This document shows positions 39,420 to 51,703 of a stretch of 64,000 nt of DNA, piece after piece (position 1 is the stretch's first letter; every line of letters begins with the position of its first letter). This stretch comes from Hymenopellis radicata (taxonomy: Eukaryota; Basidiomycota; Agaricomycetes; Agaricales; Physalacriaceae), in contig JADNRX010000185.1 in the NCBI GenBank assembly GCA_015501595.1, forward strand, positions 42,663 to 106,662, given 5' to 3'. The translations under genes were made by a program, and so were the position numbers. Under the pieces are notes generated by a model. That model was not told where the DNA came from, searched no databases, and saw only the letters and a list, made by a program, of their open reading frames with translations.

Positions 39420-41172
39420 ATGACTGCCTCAAATCCCAAATTTTCAGTTGCAATCATGTGGGTCTATGTTCGTATGGCTTACACTAGACCGTACGCTCAA
39501 CTGTGCTCAAAGTGGCGGCGGCATCGGAGGAGTTACCCTGGCTCTTGCCCTTTCCAAGTACCCTGACATCCGTTTCGATTTGTACGAAGCTGCCGGAGCA
39601 TTTGAAGAAATTGGTGCTGGCGTCGGCATCTTCGCGCGATCTCTGTATGCTTTGGAGGACCTTGGGCTTATCGATGTTCTGGAAACTATAAATACACCTT
39701 CATCACTGTCAGGTACGCGGTTTGCTTTTACTAGCAATGCTAGCTTAGACTGAATTCGCACTTATAGCAAATGCTTGGGATTACCGCAAAGCAGACTTGT
39801 ATCCTACAGGAAAACAATTTGCACGCAGATTCTATGCGACCGACTTGAAAGGCTCAGGCAACTACCACCGTGCCCAGTTACTCACTCTCCTAGTTTCGTT
39901 GCTCCCGGAGCACGTCCGAAATCAATGCATTCACTTCAAGAAGCGACTTGTGCGCTACGAAAACGACGCGACAAACGGTCAAGTGACGATGCATTTTGCG
40001 GATGGGAGTACGGCGACTTCTTCTGTTTTAATAGGCGCAGACGGCATTAAGAGTCCCACACGACAGGGCATGCTAGCGGAACGGGCAGCTTTGGAAACCG
40101 ACGATGCAGAGAAAGCCCGAATCTTGAAACACGCTTTGCCGCGTTGGAGTGGAATGGTAGCATACCGCGGGCTCGTTTCTGCAGACGAAGTCGCGGCCAT
40201 CTCAGGAAAACCACACCGATGCACCAAAGACCGTATTATGGTACATGCAGTCGAAGAATTTTGTGTCCTCTTGATTCACTCTTCATGCAGTATTGTGGAA
40301 GGAACGCGCACCTCGTCGTTTTCCCAATCGCAATGGGAAAAAAGATCAACGTGGTCGCCTTCGTTTCCAAGAATGTTTTACCGGAGCACAAAGCCGCCGC
40401 TGCAGCGGGCACCCTCAAAGATGATGAGCGAACATGGCCCCAGGACAAACCCTGGATTGAACCGGTTCCTCAGGAGGAGATGTTAGAGGTGAGGATTGAT
40501 AAGACATCCTTTGAAGCTGCTCGCTGACTCTCGGGACGATAGGCTTACGACGGATTTGAAGAGGAAGCTATCGCTTTACTGAAGGTAAGCTATCGATGTA
40601 CGTACATCAATTTATCTAACGTGGAACATTAAGTGCATCAAGAGTCCCTCTCGCTGGGCGATCCATGAGCTGGACCCGTTGCCGTTTTATACCCATGGAA
40701 ACGTGGCAGTCCTTGGCGATGCCGCTCACGCCACGCAACCCCACGCCGGCCAGGGTGCGAATCAGTCAATCGAGGTCAGCACCTACCAGTCAATAATTGA
40801 ATTGTTGAGCAAGCTTAGGTTGACTTATCTGTGAAAGGATGCGTACACGTTGGCCCTAGCATTGGGATCCTCATATGCAACAGCTCAAACGATTCCCAAG
40901 GCTTTGAAGGCATACGAACAAGCACGCCTAACTCGAGCGAACGAGGTTATTGCACACTCCTCAAAGGCAGGCAAAATGCACCAGTCAGTTTCCCGGTGAA
41001 TCGCTCGGGCTCTTAGTTCTGATCCCTCGACAGATTCATGAAGGATCCGGAGTACGACGCTCTCGATCGACTGAAGGCATATATTGAAGGGAATTGGAAT
41101 CGATGGCTGTTCATTGGCAGTCCCAAGGAAGAAGCCGAAGCCGCGATAAATTCAGTGTTCAATGCGGATTAG
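39420..41172 (+). CDS. FAD-dependent monooxygenase (salicylate hydroxylase-like)
   Basis: Start ATG 39420 (MTASNPKFSVAI), stop TAG 41170-41172. Intron 1 (about 39459-39512) rebuilds the Rossmann motif IIGGGIGGVTLALAL. Later parts are EAAGAFEEIGAGVGIFARS, VLIGADGIKSPTR (the DG motif contacting FAD and NADPH), a stretch YCGRNAHLVVFPIAMG, and GDAAHATQPHAGQGANQSIE (the GD motif). Group A flavin monooxygenases of this kind hydroxylate aromatic or decorated ring substrates using NADPH and O2, in the cytosol. The substrate is unknown. About five introns are needed; one near 40264-40290 has a weak donor. The last 90 bp plus the 3' flank are repeated at 50022-50257. Confidence 0.88.
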
Positions 41173-41726
41173 TACAACCAAACGATTGGTCCCTAGGACC
41201 ACTGTAACTCCGTAAAAATCGTAAGTGTGATGTAAACATAAGCCCAGCCTCAGCCAGGAAGAACGTCCGCTTCCCAGCTTCCGTGAACCAAAGATTGTGA
41301 GTGTTATCCGATTTTTATAGGTCGATGGCAGGTTGTTTGGAAATAGTCACACTGGCATAGGCGTGGTTACATGTATTCTCTTGTACAAAAAGACTGTCAC
41401 TGTCAGAGAGTAGAGTCAATTCGTAGTGAAAGCAAATGAATCGCTTGGTGCATCCGAGTCGTGGGAGCATCTGTAATGCCGCCGGCTACGTAGCACGTGG
41501 TGTTAATTTTGAGCAGCACCACCAGTGGCACCACAACCTTCAACGACTCATTCTCCTCGCCTTCTATAGGGACTCGCAGCTGACACCCTGTGCGTTGACT
41601 CCGGCTTTTAGCGAATTTTAATTAAACGTTCTAAAGCGACTTGATCCTGTTATCTTAGTTGACCGCGGACAGAGGTACGCTTCTCCGCCCATTTAATGCA
41701 CCCACCTCACGCGTTACTTCCTAGAA
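41173..41726. other. Intergenic between monooxygenase and F-box C
   Basis: The first 140 bp match the 3' flank of the monooxygenase fragment at 50022-50257. The remainder shows no gene and presumably carries the F-box C promoter. Confidence 0.45.
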
Positions 41727-43412
41727 ATGTTGCCGGAGCCGTGCTCTACTTGCGGACTGTTTAGTTTACGAGGTCCCTCAGCCCCTTGGGAGGCGCCTCA
41801 TTCCCCTCGCGTCTTAGAGCTTCTCAGCGTGAACACCGCCCCGTACGACAGCGAGGTTGGCGACCTGCGCCGAATGGAGATGCAGTGCTCCGCCTCAGTG
41901 GGATGTCTGCAGACGCAGATTGGTAAGGCCGAAGAGACGCTTTCTACGCTCCGGGCCATGCACGATGCGGCGTCGGAAAAGCTAGGCGACCTCAAGAACA
42001 TTCTCCATCCCATACGTTACCTCCCTCGAGACATCCTCGCAGAAATTTTTGTCCTCTGTACCCCAGTACCAGATGGACGCGACACCTACGTTTGGGACCC
42101 ATTTGACACCCTCAATCCACGCAATCATCCTTGGAATTTATCACACGTCTCTCGCCGCTGGAGAGACGTAACACTATCCCTTCCCCGCTTGTGGTCGACA
42201 GTATATCTTAATTTCGAGCATTACGAAGCCCTATCCTATAGACAATGCATGTTCAAAAGCGGGTTGGTGTTTGAAAGGTCTGCTAGTTTGGATCTCGACA
42301 TAACACTCGAGAGCGGCATCAATGGTATAGAGGAGGATCCTATGATGGGGTTCCTAGAGACAAGTACGACACGGTGGCGGTCACTACATAGCCGCATTCC
42401 GACCTGTTCGTTACAGGCTTTTTCCGGATGCCCGTTCCCATTGTTACAAGAACTTAGCATAACCTATGCCGATGGAAGCGGCGGTGATACACTGGTTGAT
42501 ACTTTTTCAAATGCGCCAAACATCGGGACTGTGAATCTTTTCAGCTCCTGGGGCGCCGAAGAATCACCATCCGTTCTAGGCGCATTTCCTTGGAACCATG
42601 TGACGAAGCTGTTATGCCACTCATTTCTATTGGGGAGTGCGTTCCGCTCTGTCCTCGAGCAAGCGACAGATGTTGAAGACTTCACACTGATGTTCGGTCG
42701 TGCCACTGACGATTTCCGCCCGAACGATTTGATCTCACTTCCATCGCTGAAACGCATCGATATAATGGAAAACGAGGCGGCGGACGAAGTGGGTGCTGTG
42801 GCGGCATTCCTCAATATCCTGAGGGCTCCATTACTTCGTCACCTCACGCTCACTTTCCATGATGAATATTACATGTGTTTCACCACTCTCACTTCACATT
42901 CCGACTTGCATCGGATTACAGATCTTTTCATTGACTGTGGCATGTCTGCGAAGCCTACAAACTTCACTCCGCTGGCAGATGGTGTCACAATGTTGCTCAG
43001 GCTCTTACGTCTCATGCGCGGTGTAGAAAAATTTCAGTTGAAGGACAAAAAAACGCTCTCCGAGTTTCTGCAGTCTCTCGAGGCGAAGAGAAATGCGCAG
43101 GATGGGATAGTCTTGCCGTCGCTCCAGGAATTGGACCTGCATGGATGTCAAATTCACGATGCTGAGGAATCTGATCGGGATGCGCTGCTGCTTCTCATTG
43201 TTCAGTCACGCCATACAAGGACAGTCAATTCGGAGGTACAGTCGACTCGGGTCATTGCAGTCCCTCATTTGTTGACTGGTCTCGTTTTATAGGCTTCTCC
43301 TTGTGCCGTCTTGCAACGCTTGATACTCCCCGAAGCTTGGAGGTCATTCGAGGCGGTCAACGCCAACCGACAGGATCTCATGTCCGCTCCGCTGCAATTG
43401 GTTTTCCGTTGA
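41727..43412 (+). CDS. F-box-like protein C
   Basis: Start ATG 41727. Exon 1 is 41727-43235, an intron lies at 43236-43292, and exon 2 is 43293-43412 (reading ASPCAVLQRLILPEAW), for about 542 residues. N-terminal CSTCG at residues 5-9 is followed by SPRVLELLSVNTAPYDSE, a coiled coil (LQTQIGKAEETLSTL), the F-box-like core ILHPIRYLPRDILAEIFV and HPWNLSHVSRRWRDVTLSLP, and leucine-rich-like repeats. The frame is intact. It shares the terminal intron and short last exon with A, B, D and E. Role inferred: SCF substrate receptor. Confidence 0.9.
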
Positions 43413-43999
43413 GGTTGGGTGTCGAATCGGGAGCATGGTTATGGGGAAGAAATGGCAATCTTTGTAGGTATCGAAGCACGCAATGGTTCTGGGCGTTTGT
43501 CTACCATACTGTACACGTACTTTGACAATGTTGAGCTCTTCTACAGCTCGTCCTTGGCTTATTCCTCGCCGATCGGTCCGTGATGCAGTAGTGTGCTGAG
43601 ATTGCTGTCGAGGCCGGCTTCCCGGGCCGTTTTTCCGTAAACAAATTTGACCTCACGGACACTTCCTTCCTTGTTTTCCTACAACGAACGCGTCAACTCT
43701 TTCCTGCTCTCGTTATCCCTCGGCGAGTAATTCGTGTTGACTGCTCTTCCGGCTCTGTTACCCTCATTTAGACGCGTACGCTCCAACCTTCAGCTTGGCC
43801 TCTTCCAGGCTGGCTGGGTGGACACATATGCTGATTATGCATTTTTTCAGCTCAGATACTCCCATCATTAAGACCTCTTGTCCATTCCAGACTGTCCAAG
43901 TAGCCGATAAATCCTTGTGGCTCTTTAGCCATTTTTACTTGGCAAGTGTTGGTTTTCCCTTTTTAACTCTCGCGACTTGACGCGTTTACCTCGTTAGAG
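43413..43999. other. Intergenic between F-box C and F-box D
   Basis: Tandem, same-strand neighbours. No gene is recognised in this gap. Confidence 0.4.
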
Positions 44000-45657
44000 A
44001 TGTCACAAATATGCTGCCCGACATGTGGCATCCTCAGAACAGAACCCTCCTTGATTGATACACCATCTTCGCCACGCGTTTTAGAGCTGCTCTCCGTCAA
44101 CACTCCTCCGCGGGATGATGCTGAAATCAACGATTTACGTCGAATGGTACAGGAGTCTTCAGCGCTCGTGGAATCCCTTCAGGACCAGCTCAAGACAGCC
44201 CAGGAAACAGTCTCCACTCTCCAAGCCTTGCGCGATAACACGTTACGTCGGCTTGTCGACGTCAAAAATATTCTTCATCCCATCCGGTCGCTTCCCCAAG
44301 ACCTTCTTGCCGAAATCTTTCTCCTTTGCACCCCAATCATAGATGAAACAATGCGCGACTTTGACGAATATGACCCGGAATTCGATACACTTTGTCCTCA
44401 CAACCACCCTTGGAACTTATCCCATGTCTGCCGCAGGTGGCGAAAGACTGCGCTTGCCCTCCCCCGTCTCTGGTCTACGATATATCTCAATTTCGGACAA
44501 TACACAAATCTAACGAACCGGCAATGCGTCTACAAGGGCAGCCTGTTGTTTGAGCGGTCCGCCAATATGGACCTCTCAATGAATCTCGGTGGCGGGGAAG
44601 AGGGCATCGTTGATCACCCTTTAACGGGTTTCCTAGAAGCGAGCGCACCGCGCTGGAGGACTCTGAACGTGCATCTGCCATCGTGGTCTTTACAATCCTT
44701 CTCAGGATGGGAATTCCCAATGCTGCGAGAGCTTGGTATCGGGTACCAAGGTGGGACCGACAGCACCGACTACTACATCGACATCTTCAGGAATGTTGCA
44801 AATGTGAGGACTGTCAGTTTCTACCACACTGCTGGCCCAGACGAGTCCTACATTATAGTTGGTCCCTTTCCTTGGAGCATAGTGACCAAGCTATTGTGCT
44901 ATTCATTTACGGCGGAGCACCAGCTCATGTCAATCCTTGAGCGTTCGACCGGCCTTGAAGAGTTGACGATGAAGATTGGCATGGTTTACGTCAATGTTGC
45001 TATGGACCTAGTGGTTTCTCTTCCGATGCTCCAACGCATTGACATAACCGAGTATCTCGACGGCAGTCCGGGCACTTTGGCGGAGTTCCTTCATCACCTG
45101 CGCGTTCCGTCCATTCGACACCTCGCGCTCACCTTTCCCGCACATTTCATCTGTTTCCAGCCTTACCTTCGTTCGCACCCTGATCTCCGTCGCGTCACAA
45201 GCCTGCAGATTGAATGCTCCATGGGTCTGATTCCTGAAGGGGAAGATTATGCAGGATGGGACTATATTGGAGGCACGAAGACGCTGCTCAAATTCTTAGC
45301 CCTTATGACCGGGGTGGAATACTTTCAGTTGAAGGACGAGGTTTCTACAGAATTTCTCGATGGCCTTGTCGCAAAGGGAGGGGTGAAAGGAACTACACTC
45401 TTGCCCTCTTTGCGCGCGCTGGATCTTCACGAATGCACCTTTGTCAACAGCGCTGATGCCCGCAATTCACTATTGCGCATCGCCGAGTCGCGAGGCTGTA
45501 GGGCGCGCGTAGACCCCGACCTAGTAAGTCTCATTGTCTCGTGTTTACCTTGCTAATATGAGCCTTATAGACTCGTCCTTGTGCCGTGCTTGGAAGGATC
45601 GAGGTTCCCAACGACCTGTGGACAACCATCTCAATGGAAGTCGAAGTAGCCAGATAA
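44000..45657 (+). CDS. F-box-like protein D
   Basis: Start ATG 44000 (MSQICCPTCG). Exon 1 is 44000-45523, a 47-bp intron lies at 45524-45570, and exon 2 is 45571-45657 (reading TRPCAVLGRIEVPNDLW), for about 536 residues. It contains CPTCG, SPRVLELLSVNTPPRDDAE, a coiled coil with LQDQLKTAQETVSTLQAL, the F-box-like core ILHPIRSLPQDLLAEIFLL and HPWNLSHVCRRWRKTALALP, and leucine-rich-like repeats. The frame is intact. It is closest to A in its N-terminal half (QESS-L-ESLQDQ). It lies 587 bp downstream of F-box C. Confidence 0.9.
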
Positions 45658-45977
45658 CGAAACATTGTCTTACTTTCGTAACATTTGTGAAGAATGGTCA
45701 CTCGGATTTCCTACGATATGGATGATAGAAGTCCAAGCGTATGTTGTTCCGGGGATATGGGCATTAATCTCCGCCACGGCGCGGAATGTCGGAGTTCGAA
45801 TTAGTAGATCTGAACGCTCGTCAATTTCTGCCACTTACAGCCAGGAAAAGTACAACAACGTTCTATAGTTGTAAGTGACGAGTTTAAAGTCCATTTGAAA
45901 CCTTTGCAGCGCGTGGAAAAGAAACCGCCGGTGATGACGGGCAGGTTGCCGAGCCAATTTTGTCTTCCACGGTGAGG

Positions 45978-47635
45978 ATGGGTACTCTCCTTTCCAAAAT
46001 ACGCTTGACTTTTGAGACGCTGCGCCAACTTGCTGCGTCCTACAATGAGCTCGACAAGAAGCTCTCCTTATCTCCTGGGCTCCCCTTGCCCAATCCCCTG
46101 ACACCATTCTGGGCCAGCCCACCCTCTCCGCTGGCGCGACACGGTGCAGAAGAATGCTTGCCGACGTCTGCGGATGTGGTCATCATTGGGTCTGGAATAG
46201 CCGGGACCTCTTTTGCACGGGAGTTCCTCGATAAGTTACATCTGACTGGGAAGGAGCGCACAGTTGTGATGCTTGAGGCGCGCGACGTATGTTCGGGCGC
46301 AACGGCGCGGAACGGTGGGCACATTACACCACAGTTGTACCATGCCTATCAGGCACTGGAAAAGGATGTTGGGGTGGAGACAGCCAAGCGCATCATCAGG
46401 TTTCGGCGGGCACATCTACAGGCACTATCGCGCGTCGCAGAAGAGGAGGGGCTTTTGGAGTACAGTCAATGCCGAGAGGTCGACACGTACGACGCCTTCT
46501 TTGAGCTCTCTGTGTTCGAGAGTATGAAACTGAAACTGGAATACTTTTTGAAGGCGATGCCGGAGGAGAATGGGTTGTGGGAAGTGCTGGAAGGACCAGA
46601 GGCTCTATGTGACTTGCAGCTTTGCGACAGAGTATGCGGCGCTATCAAGACAAATGGCGGCGCAATACATCCTTATCGTCTAGTCACTGGCATCCTCTCG
46701 CGCTTGCTGAAGTCATATCCTTCGTGAGGAGCTGTGTTCTTGTTTCCATCATCTTTCTAATCTTATTGCCTAGATTTAAACTATACACCCACACACCGTG
46801 TACCAACATTGAATGCTCTGCTGGCTTCTATACGGTCGTCACCACACGCGGTACGATAACCGCTAAACACATCGTGCATGCGAGTAATGCCTGGACGTCA
46901 CATCTCGTCAAGCCCATGCGGCGCAAGATTGTTCCCTTGCGCGGCCATATGACAGCACAGCGTCCAGGTACTGGCTTAGGCCATGTCCTTACCCGCGACA
47001 ATACCTCCCATTCAACGGCTACGCAAGGGTCGAGCTGGCTGGGAACGCGCTCCTTTGTTTTCTATCATTCAACGAATGAAGACCAATGGGATTATCTTAC
47101 CCAACAACCTCAGACACCCTCTTCAAGCTTTGGTAAAACTCCTCATGCAGAATTCATGTTTGGCGCTGGTGTCGCCGCCGAGCTTGGCGGATCCGCCTTC
47201 TTCGATGCCATCGGATGTGTCGACGACCGAACTATGCACTTTCCGACTCAGGCGTACCTTGGCGGCGCACTTGCGACGTACTTTGGTGAGCACTGGGGTG
47301 GAGAAAGCACAGAAGACGAACGGGATTCGCAGTTTGAGGCAGGCAGGGTGAAGAAGGCGTGGAGTGGGATATTGGGTGTATCGGCGGATATGATGCCGTG
47401 GGTGGGGAAACTTCCTAGCAAAATTTCTGGGAGACCGACTTTCAAGGACCACGCAGAGTGGATTGTGGCGGGGTTTACTGGAGAGGGGATGACGCATGCC
47501 TGGATCAGTGGCAAGGCACTGGCGTCGATGATTCTCGGACGAGAAGAGGAGGAAAAGTTGTCGACTTGGTTTCCTGAGGTATATCGAGCGACTGAGAAGA
47601 GGTGGAAGAGAACAAAGCTTGAAGACCGTATCTGA
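45978..47635 (+). CDS. FAD-dependent oxidoreductase (D-amino-acid/amine oxidase-like)
   Basis: Start ATG 45978 (MGTLLSKIRL). Exons 45978-46723 and 46774-47635 are joined in frame across a 50-bp intron (46724-46773), for about 535 residues. The FAD-binding motif reads VVIIGSGIAGTSFAREFL and is followed by EARDVCSGATARNGGH, a DAO-family signature. Later parts are ASNAWTSHLVKPMRRKIVPL and the C-terminal VAGFTGEGMTHAWISGKAL that closes the flavin site. The family includes gamma-glutamylputrescine oxidoreductase-like and amino-acid oxidase enzymes that oxidise C-N bonds and release H2O2. The substrate is unknown and no signal peptide is visible. The gene sits between F-box D and F-box E. Confidence 0.88.
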
Positions 47636-47996
47636 ATCCTCCCGTGTACGCTGATATGCAAATACAATTAACCTAATTGACTGGCACTACTGGCATTGGC
47701 GTTGAGCGAAAGAAACCACGTGAGAGGTTTACGTGAAAGGCCACTCTTTTCAGAAACTTCCATTCAAATATTCACTGTCTCCCGTTGCTTTGTTCGATAA
47801 CCAACTCTTGTGGTGCTTAACAGACTTCAAATTGAAAACAAGTAACGGTCCTGAAAAAAGTGCGGGACTATCAGCGCCAGGTCAGTCTTGACATTCACGG
47901 ACGTGCATAAAGCAAAATCTGATTATGTTGCTGTACGCAGCCTTTGGACCGCGTCGCTGACACCCCTTACAACCACGAAGCTCCTCTTTCCTCGAA
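47636..47996. promoter_or_regulatory. F-box E upstream region
   Basis: Its distal part is clearly similar to the sequence upstream of F-box F (about 52852-53126), including ACGTGAAAGGCCA and CTCTTGTGGT. The duplication that made E and F therefore included about 280 bp of 5' flank. Confidence 0.6.
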
Positions 47997-49659
47997 ATGT
48001 CCCAGTCCCCTTGTCCTACCTGTGAGCTGCTCACTGAGCACCCTCTTCCATCTGAAATACCCCCGTCGCCCCGCGTCTCGGAGCTTCTCTCCGTGAACGC
48101 TCCCCGAATGAAGCCGAAGTTGCCGGCCTGCGTCAAATTATCCAGGAATCGTCTGCATACATTGATGCTCTCCAGCCCAAGATAATCAAAGCCCAAGAGA
48201 CACTTTCTGCACTGATGGGTCTGCAGGAGACGGCGTCGCGTAGGATCGCCGACGCGAAGAGAATTTTTCATCCCATGCGATCCCTCCCTCAAGATATCCT
48301 CACGGAGATCTTCCTTTCCTGTACTCCGAGCGTGGACCACCACAATTTTGACTGGTCTCGGCGTGGCACGAACTTTGACAGCCTCTGCCCTCTAAACCAT
48401 CCCTGGAACATCTCCCACGTCTCCCATCGGTGGCGAGAAATTTCCCTTTCTCTTCCACGCTTGTGGTCGGTGATATACCTCGATTTCACACGATATACCA
48501 GTTTCTCCCCTCGACAATGCTCTTTCGTGGGCTCGTTGCTCTTCGAAAGGTCCGCCAAGCTTGACCTCTGTGTCAATATTGTTAGCGGGGAAATGGGCAT
48601 TGGCTATCACCCTTTAATGCCTCTCTTGAAGGAAAGCACGACGCGCTGGCGGATACTAAACGCTCGCATGTCATCGCCATCATTGCAGTCCTTGTCTGGA
48701 TGTGAATTTCCACTATTGCAGGAGTTGGGTGTACGCGACGAGGAGCCGGGTAATGAACCAGATGTCCCTGTGGACACTTTCAGAAATGTCCAGAACGTCA
48801 GAATCATGCATTTATACCCCTCGGACACCGGAGAAGATGCGTACAAAACCCTTGGCGAATTTGCTTGGAGCAAGCTATCGAAACTGTCATGCTATTTCTC
48901 TGAGTTGGAGTCCGATTTCCTTCCTAGTCTCCAACAATTAACCAGCATAGAAGAGTTCACGATGACAATCGACTTCATCACTACGTCTTTTCTTGAAGAT
49001 CTCTCCGGACGTTTGATCACTCTCCCGGCCCTAAAGCGTCTTGAGGTTACCAATGACCGCAAGGCGCACGAGATCGAGATGTTTCTTCATATTTTGCGGA
49101 TTCCGTCCATTTTCTGCCTTACTGTTAACTTCGCAACTCCAGTGTATTACATGGCCTTCGTTCCACACCCCGACTTCCACCGACTTTCAAGTCTCCGCAT
49201 TACTTGTTCCATGACAGAGCCTTCGAGCCAGTTGGATTACATGGGTGGCACTGGCACCAGAATGTTGCTCAACTTCCTGCGTCCCATGTCTGGTGTTGAA
49301 GAATTTAGGCTAAAGGACAAAATTGTTACCTCAGAGTTTCTAGACGGTCTTGTTGAGCGGGGAGCGGAGAAAGGTGCGGTACTCTTACCGTCTCTTACCA
49401 TTCTCGATCTCCACGAGTGCGGCTTTGCCGACCACGACGAGGCTCTCGATTCGATACGGCGCATCGTGGAGTCACACTCGCTGGTAAATATCTCCTCCTA
49501 CACTTTGTCCTCTGCCACCGATTGATCCTAGTCTTACAGAATCGTCTTTGCCCACCCCTAGAACGAATAATACTTCCACACGAGGACTGGCTCAATGAGT
49601 TTATTGTTGATCGTGTAGAAGTCGTACGGTTGGACAGAAGCTATGTCGTTGAAGATTGA
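47997..49659 (+). pseudogene. F-box-like protein E, one frame break
   Basis: The ATG at 47997 opens MSQSPCPTCELLTEHPLP and SPRVSELLSVNAP, then a base loss near 48108 shifts the frame. Homology resumes as NEAEVAGLRQIIQESSAYID and runs through LMGLQETASRRIADAKRIFH, RSLPQDILTEIFLS, HPWNISHVSHRWREISLSLP and leucine-rich-like repeats. An intron at 49484-49539 leads to exon 2 at 49540-49659 (NRLCPPLERIILPHEDW). The core and splice structure are otherwise intact. It is the nearest relative of F at 53127, with long identical stretches. Confidence 0.85.
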
Positions 49660-50021
49660 GAGGAACAATGGACTCATACATGATAGTTCCGAGACCAACA
49701 TAGTCGATTTCGACACAAGTGCGCAGATAGTAGTATAGGTTACTCGTTGCGACGCGTCCGCAGTATTGTTGAATTCCGAAAAGATACTGAATACAATTGA
49801 ATATTGATTCACAGATCGAGGGAAGAGGCTTACGGTGTAGCGTTGTCCGTTTAATGTACTGTAACCCTTAGGATTGATCAAGTTTGGCAACACGGACGGC
49901 CCACGTAAAACAGCAGTAGTGAGATCAGAGGTTGTCAACGCTGCTTCCGAGCCATCGATGATATAGTACATGGAATCATCGGCTGTCTCCCGAGAGTTCG
50001 CGGTAATGGCACCAGGTCTGT
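49660..50021. other. Intergenic, unassigned open frame
   Basis: A minus-strand frame of 137 codons spans 49558-49971 and overlaps F-box E exon 2. It has no recognised motif, and I do not call it a gene. Confidence 0.4.
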
Positions 50022-50257
50022 TGAGGGGAATTGGAATCGATGGCTGTTCACTGGCAGTCGCAAGGAAGAAGTCAAAGCCGCGATAAACTCAGTATTCAAC
50101 GCGGATTAGTGCAACCAAACGATTGAATTGTTGTGCGTCTATGTTTGATGGTCCCCACTGGCAGGACCACTGTAAATCCGTAAAAATCGTAAGCGTGATG
50201 TAAACATAAGCCCAGGAAGAACGTCCGCTTCCGTGAACCAAAGATCGTGAGTGTTAT
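50022..50257 (+). pseudogene. Monooxygenase 3'-end fragment
   Basis: Reads GNWNRWLF then INSVFNAD and a stop, matching the last 29 codons of the gene at 39420 and about 135 bp of its 3' flank (41087-41308). It carries about 39 bp absent from the other copy, and it lacks an AGCCT/CAGCC duplication present there. The two copies are therefore not a simple recent transfer. No other monooxygenase exon is present here. Confidence 0.88.
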
Positions 50258-50330
50258 TCATTAGACCACCTTCTCTATCTCCATGCGCCGGCGAGTCTGT
50301 TCGTCGCTGTATACGGCGGACTAAGTTTCA

Positions 50331-51703
50331 TCATCGTTTTAGTAAAAGGCTCGCGGGAACGCACGGTTTGTTAATGACACTCTGTTCTCCCTTGAGCAGA
50401 ATGGTGTCATACAGCATGGTGGCTACTTGAGCGCCGAGGATGCTAGCCATGATAGGGCACCAGATCCAGTAATGGCTGGAGGACATCAGCGATGAATGAC
50501 AGTTCGAGGCGGAACATCCCTACTTTCGGAATGTGTAGACGTCGGTACCGTAACCCACCAAAGAAGTAAGAATTCTCGGACCCAAGTCGCGAGCTGGATT
50601 GAGTGCGAATCCTGGAAGTGGACAAGAATGAATACCATAGCAACATGCAGGCAGCGCTCAAGACTCACCCGTCTGCATTCCTAGGCTCGCAGCGATACCA
50701 AGGAATAGAATGAATAAGACGAGAGGAAGAAGGCCACTCGGCAGAGGAGAGTTCCGAGCATCTGTCACGGCAAGGATCACTAGAACCAGGATCGCAGTGC
50801 CCAAAAATTCCGTGAAAAAGCAGGAGACGTTGGTCATGTAGTCCAACTAACGATGATGTTCTCAGAAACGAAGAACGATACCAAGAAGCATGAAACTTAC
50901 GGAGAAGGTACCAAAGTTACCAGCGGTCGCAAGTGTTCGGATGTTGCGGCCGCCCTCGACGATATCAATCGCGTGGACGTAGTTGGCGTAGATGATCCCA
51001 GCGCCGACGATGCCACCTAGGAGTTGCGCGAGGATATAGCCTCACGAAATGTCAGAGCGAAGACCGAAGATAAGCGCACGAAAGCGCCATACCAGGTACT
51101 TTTCTCCACGGAAAGCCTCTCCATGTTGCGAGGCTCAGGGTCACCTAGAACATCTCGTTAGGAGGGCGTATTGTTTGAGCTTGGAAGCGCGATCTCACGG
51201 CAGGATTGATGTGGCCACCGGAGATACCAGCGCTGACCCAGACGCCAATCGATAGACCTGAGTGCCATTTGAGTAAAAGGGTACATGAGCGCAGCGTGAT
51301 ACCATACCTACAGCCCAACCGAAGCTAACAGAAAGATAATCCTGCCAGCAAGATCAGTGGTCTAGCACAAATGATGAGGAGAACAAACTTACACCCTTGG
51401 GAGAGGAAGCGACGCCCGTGTTTGCAGAGAGGGAGACCTGACAGTTGGCTCCGGTACCGAAAAGGACGAGGAGCATAGTGCCAACGAACTCAGCGGCGGG
51501 CTGGCGGATGATATCTCTGGATATTGAATCAGCGACCCGCGCATGCGAGAGTATGAGCATATTGCCTGTACAAACGCCACCGACTGGGTTCGATAAACTC
51601 GTCGGGTGGTTGGAGGGCCAACGCAGCTGGCTGAACACGAAGCGAGCTCTTCGACGGTAGTAGCGGTCGTGTCCTGCCGTGCCATGTCGCCGGGGAAAGA
51701 CAT
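50331..51703 (-). CDS. Aquaglyceroporin (MIP family)
   Basis: Minus-strand exons read [50 protein letters not shown] (first NPA), [40 protein letters not shown] and [12 protein letters not shown] (second NPA followed by Asp, typical of glycerol-conducting channels). The end is at TGA 50331. Six helices are expected, at the plasma membrane, conducting glycerol or other small polyols as well as water. The 5' end is uncertain. The best join, WRLYR to [10 protein letters not shown] across 51517-51565, needs a GC donor. It also puts the upstream exon in a frame without a nearby ATG, while ATG 51703 lies in the other frame. An indel or an unseen upstream exon is likely. Confidence 0.85.

Noticed and set aside
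49558..49971. 137-codon minus-strand frame after F-box E
   Set aside because: It overlaps the real last exon of F-box E on the opposite strand and has no recognised motif.
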